Notes under the pieces: generated by a model
The model's input: the letters and a program-made list of their open reading frames with translations, nothing else
What the model was told of the DNA's origin: nothing
Database searches by the model: none
Assembly: GCA_030549205.1 (NCBI GenBank)
Contig: JAUKTV010000020.1
Coordinates: forward strand, 62,001 to 126,000
Direction of reading: 5' to 3'
Length of the DNA: 64,000 bases
Origin: Apiosordaria backusii
Lineage: Eukaryota > Ascomycota > Sordariomycetes > Sordariales > Lasiosphaeriaceae
Program-made: the position numbers and the translations under genes
Part shown: positions 62,467 to 64,000 of the stretch, one piece after another
Layout of the letters: each line of letters opens with the position of its first letter
How positions within the stretch are numbered: the stretch's first letter is position 1

Positions 62467-64000
62467 TCATGCCAGCTCGATATCTTGAAGCTCAAAGCCC
62501 TCCATCTCCACAGCTTCACCGTTCATGATGCCATGAACATAAGCCTGCCCCACAAGACTCATCACCATATCCTCCTCTTTCCCTTTATTTTTGGCCTCTT
62601 CGTCATACTCCGGATGACCATGGCGCAGAACAAAAGGTCCCTCTGCGCCAGGCAAAATTCCAACAACATCTCCCACTTTGACACTAGCTGGCCCCAGTCC
62701 AAGGTACCCCTTTTCCGTGAAGAACAGCTTTCGTTTTCCGTATCTCTTCTGAAAGCTTGCCGAAAACCTCTCATCGTTTTGTCGAACGAGGACGATCTCT
62801 TTCTCCTTCTTTCTCCTCATCACATAAGTCGGGTTGTGATAAAACTGCTCCAGTTCCTCCCAACTTGGTGTGCTCGGTTTGTCCTCAGTCAACGCCAAGA
62901 TCTGGAGCTTCGTCAGAGTATATATCAACCAACCATGCCGATCAGAGCTCAGGAATCTCGGTCTTCTGCAAAGGTGTTCGAGTAATTCCTCACTAGTCAG
63001 TGTATCAAACTCGGCAAACGTCCACTTCTCTCTGGCCCTGTTCAGCGCATCCATGAAGCCAGTGCAACAATCCGGCGCTGGTCCGATGTCACCTCCAGCT
63101 TGTTGTTCGGCTTCTGCCTCCGCATATCCTTCTGACTCGATTTCTGCCCTCACCATGACCATCGCCGACAGCAGCTCTTTGAACAGGACTCCAAAATCCC
63201 CGGGGGCAGGGACGATAAAATCAGACGTCTGATTTGCGCACAGGGTTCTCCAGAGGACTTCTGTTCTTGGTTCTCCTGTATGCTGATAAGGTTGCGAAAG
63301 CAGCATGCAAAGTTCAAACCAGGAAGGGTCTAGGAGAACAGAAGAATTGACATAATTTGTCCTGTCGTTGCCTGTCTCTACGATGGTGTCAAACAGGCAG
63401 CCTTTCAACTTGAGGCGGTCCCAGGATGATGAAGGTAGAATCTGCGGCCCGGTATGTTCCGGTCCGGCAGCACAGAAAAAGCCATTTGAGCACATCATGT
63501 TGAAATATGGTAGCGAGAAGTCCGGCGTCCATGATGGCGATGGGCTAATTCTTCTGATAGAAGCATCTTGAACACATGACAGGATTTGCAATGACGAGTA
63601 GTGATCGATGATGTGCTTTGTCGTCAATGCATACACAAGCTCAACGGGACTGGTGTAATCCACTGCCAATTTTGACTTGAGATCCGTCTTCATCAGTCCA
63701 AACATGCCATATATTTTGTCACGGGGGTCGGTCGCTGCAAAGACCCAGGTGTCGTAGATCAGGTTCTCAAAATCGGGCTTCGCATGCGGTTCCAATACTG
63801 AGGTGCCGTAGTAGAACTCTCTCCAGCGGGCGAGTTGAATGGTATTGTGCTCCAGGGCTACCGCAATTTCGTGAGCTTGTAGGAAGAGAGTGCTAGGGCT
63901 GAAACCCAGAACCTTGCAGCGAGCTTCAATGGTGCGTGCGGCAGCTACCAGTTCATCCCAGGAAATGTGATGACTACCACACAGCAGAGAGAGCTCGCGA
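62467..64000 (-). CDS. HET-type (heterokaryon incompatibility) protein, C-terminal part, cut by window edge
   Basis: The frame is open from the right edge to the stop at 62467 (about 511 codons) with no intron needed. The 5' part, including most of the HET domain, is outside the window. At the edge the reading RELSLLCGSHHISWDELVAA corresponds to the segment right after the HET domain WTFQE motif in the gene at 41989-44618 (there ARQLVVLCGTKEISWEELIS). Next come TWVFAATDPRDKIYGMFGL, the very common DPRDKIYALLGL motif of HET proteins, and PSWTPDFSLPYF. The end has YGKRKLFFTEKGYLGLGPAS and VGDVVGILPGAEGPFVLRHG, the usual HET-protein C-terminal region. No membrane helix is seen in this part. The role is probably non-self recognition; the partner is unknown. 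Confidence 0.85.
   Translation of the reverse strand, partial: RELSLLCGSHHISWDELVAAARTIEARCKVLGFSPSTLFLQAHEIAVALEHNTIQLARWREFYYGTSVLEPHAKPDFENLIYDTWVFAATDPRDKIYGMFGLMKTDLKSKLAVDYTSPVELVYALTTKHIIDHYSSLQILSCVQDASIRRISPSPSWTPDFSLPYFNMMCSNGFFCAAGPEHTGPQILPSSSWDRLKLKGCLFDTIVETGNDRTNYVNSSVLLDPSWFELCMLLSQPYQHTGEPRTEVLWRTLCANQTSDFIVPAPGDFGVLFKELLSAMVMVRAEIESEGYAEAEAEQQAGGDIGPAPDCCTGFMDALNRAREKWTFAEFDTLTSEELLEHLCRRPRFLSSDRHGWLIYTLTKLQILALTEDKPSTPSWEELEQFYHNPTYVMRRKKEKEIVLVRQNDERFSASFQKRYGKRKLFFTEKGYLGLGPASVKVGDVVGILPGAEGPFVLRHGHPEYDEEAKNKGKEEDMVMSLVGQAYVHGIMNGEAVEMEGFELQDIELA

Noticed and set aside
1..64000. Transposon, RIP-mutated repeat, rRNA, CRISPR or bacterial-type operon
   Set aside because: No transposase or reverse-transcriptase motifs, long terminal repeats or long repeated segments, and no strongly A/T-rich blocks were seen by eye. 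CRISPR and operons are not expected in a fungal chromosome.

Overview
The window is nuclear DNA of a filamentous ascomycete, most likely a Sordariomycete and probably Sordariales-like; this placement is an inference from gene style, not from a search. Genes carry short introns of about 47-88 nt with GTRNGT donors and CTRAY branch sites. The content is typical of moulds: two HET-domain incompatibility-type genes, a cyanovirin-N-fold gene, Zn2Cys6 and C2H2 regulators, a siderophore acyltransferase and a mitochondrial calcium uniporter. There is no operon structure. Genes lie on both strands, separated by 0.1-5.3 kb of non-coding DNA.

Layout. 0-7.4 kb: a possible gene tail at the left edge, a GNAT acetyltransferase, two adjacent hypothetical genes that look like diverged tandem paralogues (same intron position and phase), a small orphan gene, and a CVNH-fold gene on the minus strand whose last coding exon is only 5 nt. 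9.6-15 kb: a secreted pepsin-type aspartic protease with a Trp/Thr/Asp-rich tail, then the histone chaperone RTT106 and the Vps4-associated protein VFA1. 18.6-23.1 kb (minus): the phosphatase YVH1 and a C2H2 zinc-finger protein with a 5.3 kb gene-free upstream region. That region ends in a 26-copy octanucleotide array.

28.4-37.6 kb: a TamA/Dal81-like Zn2Cys6 regulator divergent from the calcium uniporter MCU, then a SidL/SidF-like siderophore acyltransferase and a very acidic 2EXR-type protein. 38.1-46.9 kb: a KHA1-type K+/H+ antiporter (minus), a HET protein with two predicted membrane helices (plus), and a concentrative nucleoside transporter (minus). 50.1-64 kb: a low-complexity, probably nuclear hypothetical protein, a polynucleotide kinase/phosphatase (minus), a sugar porter with five exons, two convergent hypothetical genes, a short-chain dehydrogenase (minus), and a second HET-type gene (minus) cut by the right edge.

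Most genes are unrelated housekeeping or accessory functions and do not form a recognisable gene cluster. The least explained items are the tandem paralogue pair, the Trp-rich protease tail, the octanucleotide array with two alternating unit types, the repeated TAGGTA/TACCTA motifs confined to non-coding DNA, and the membrane-anchored HET protein. Splice junctions were assigned by hand from reading frame, GT-AG ends and family conservation. They have not been checked against transcripts.
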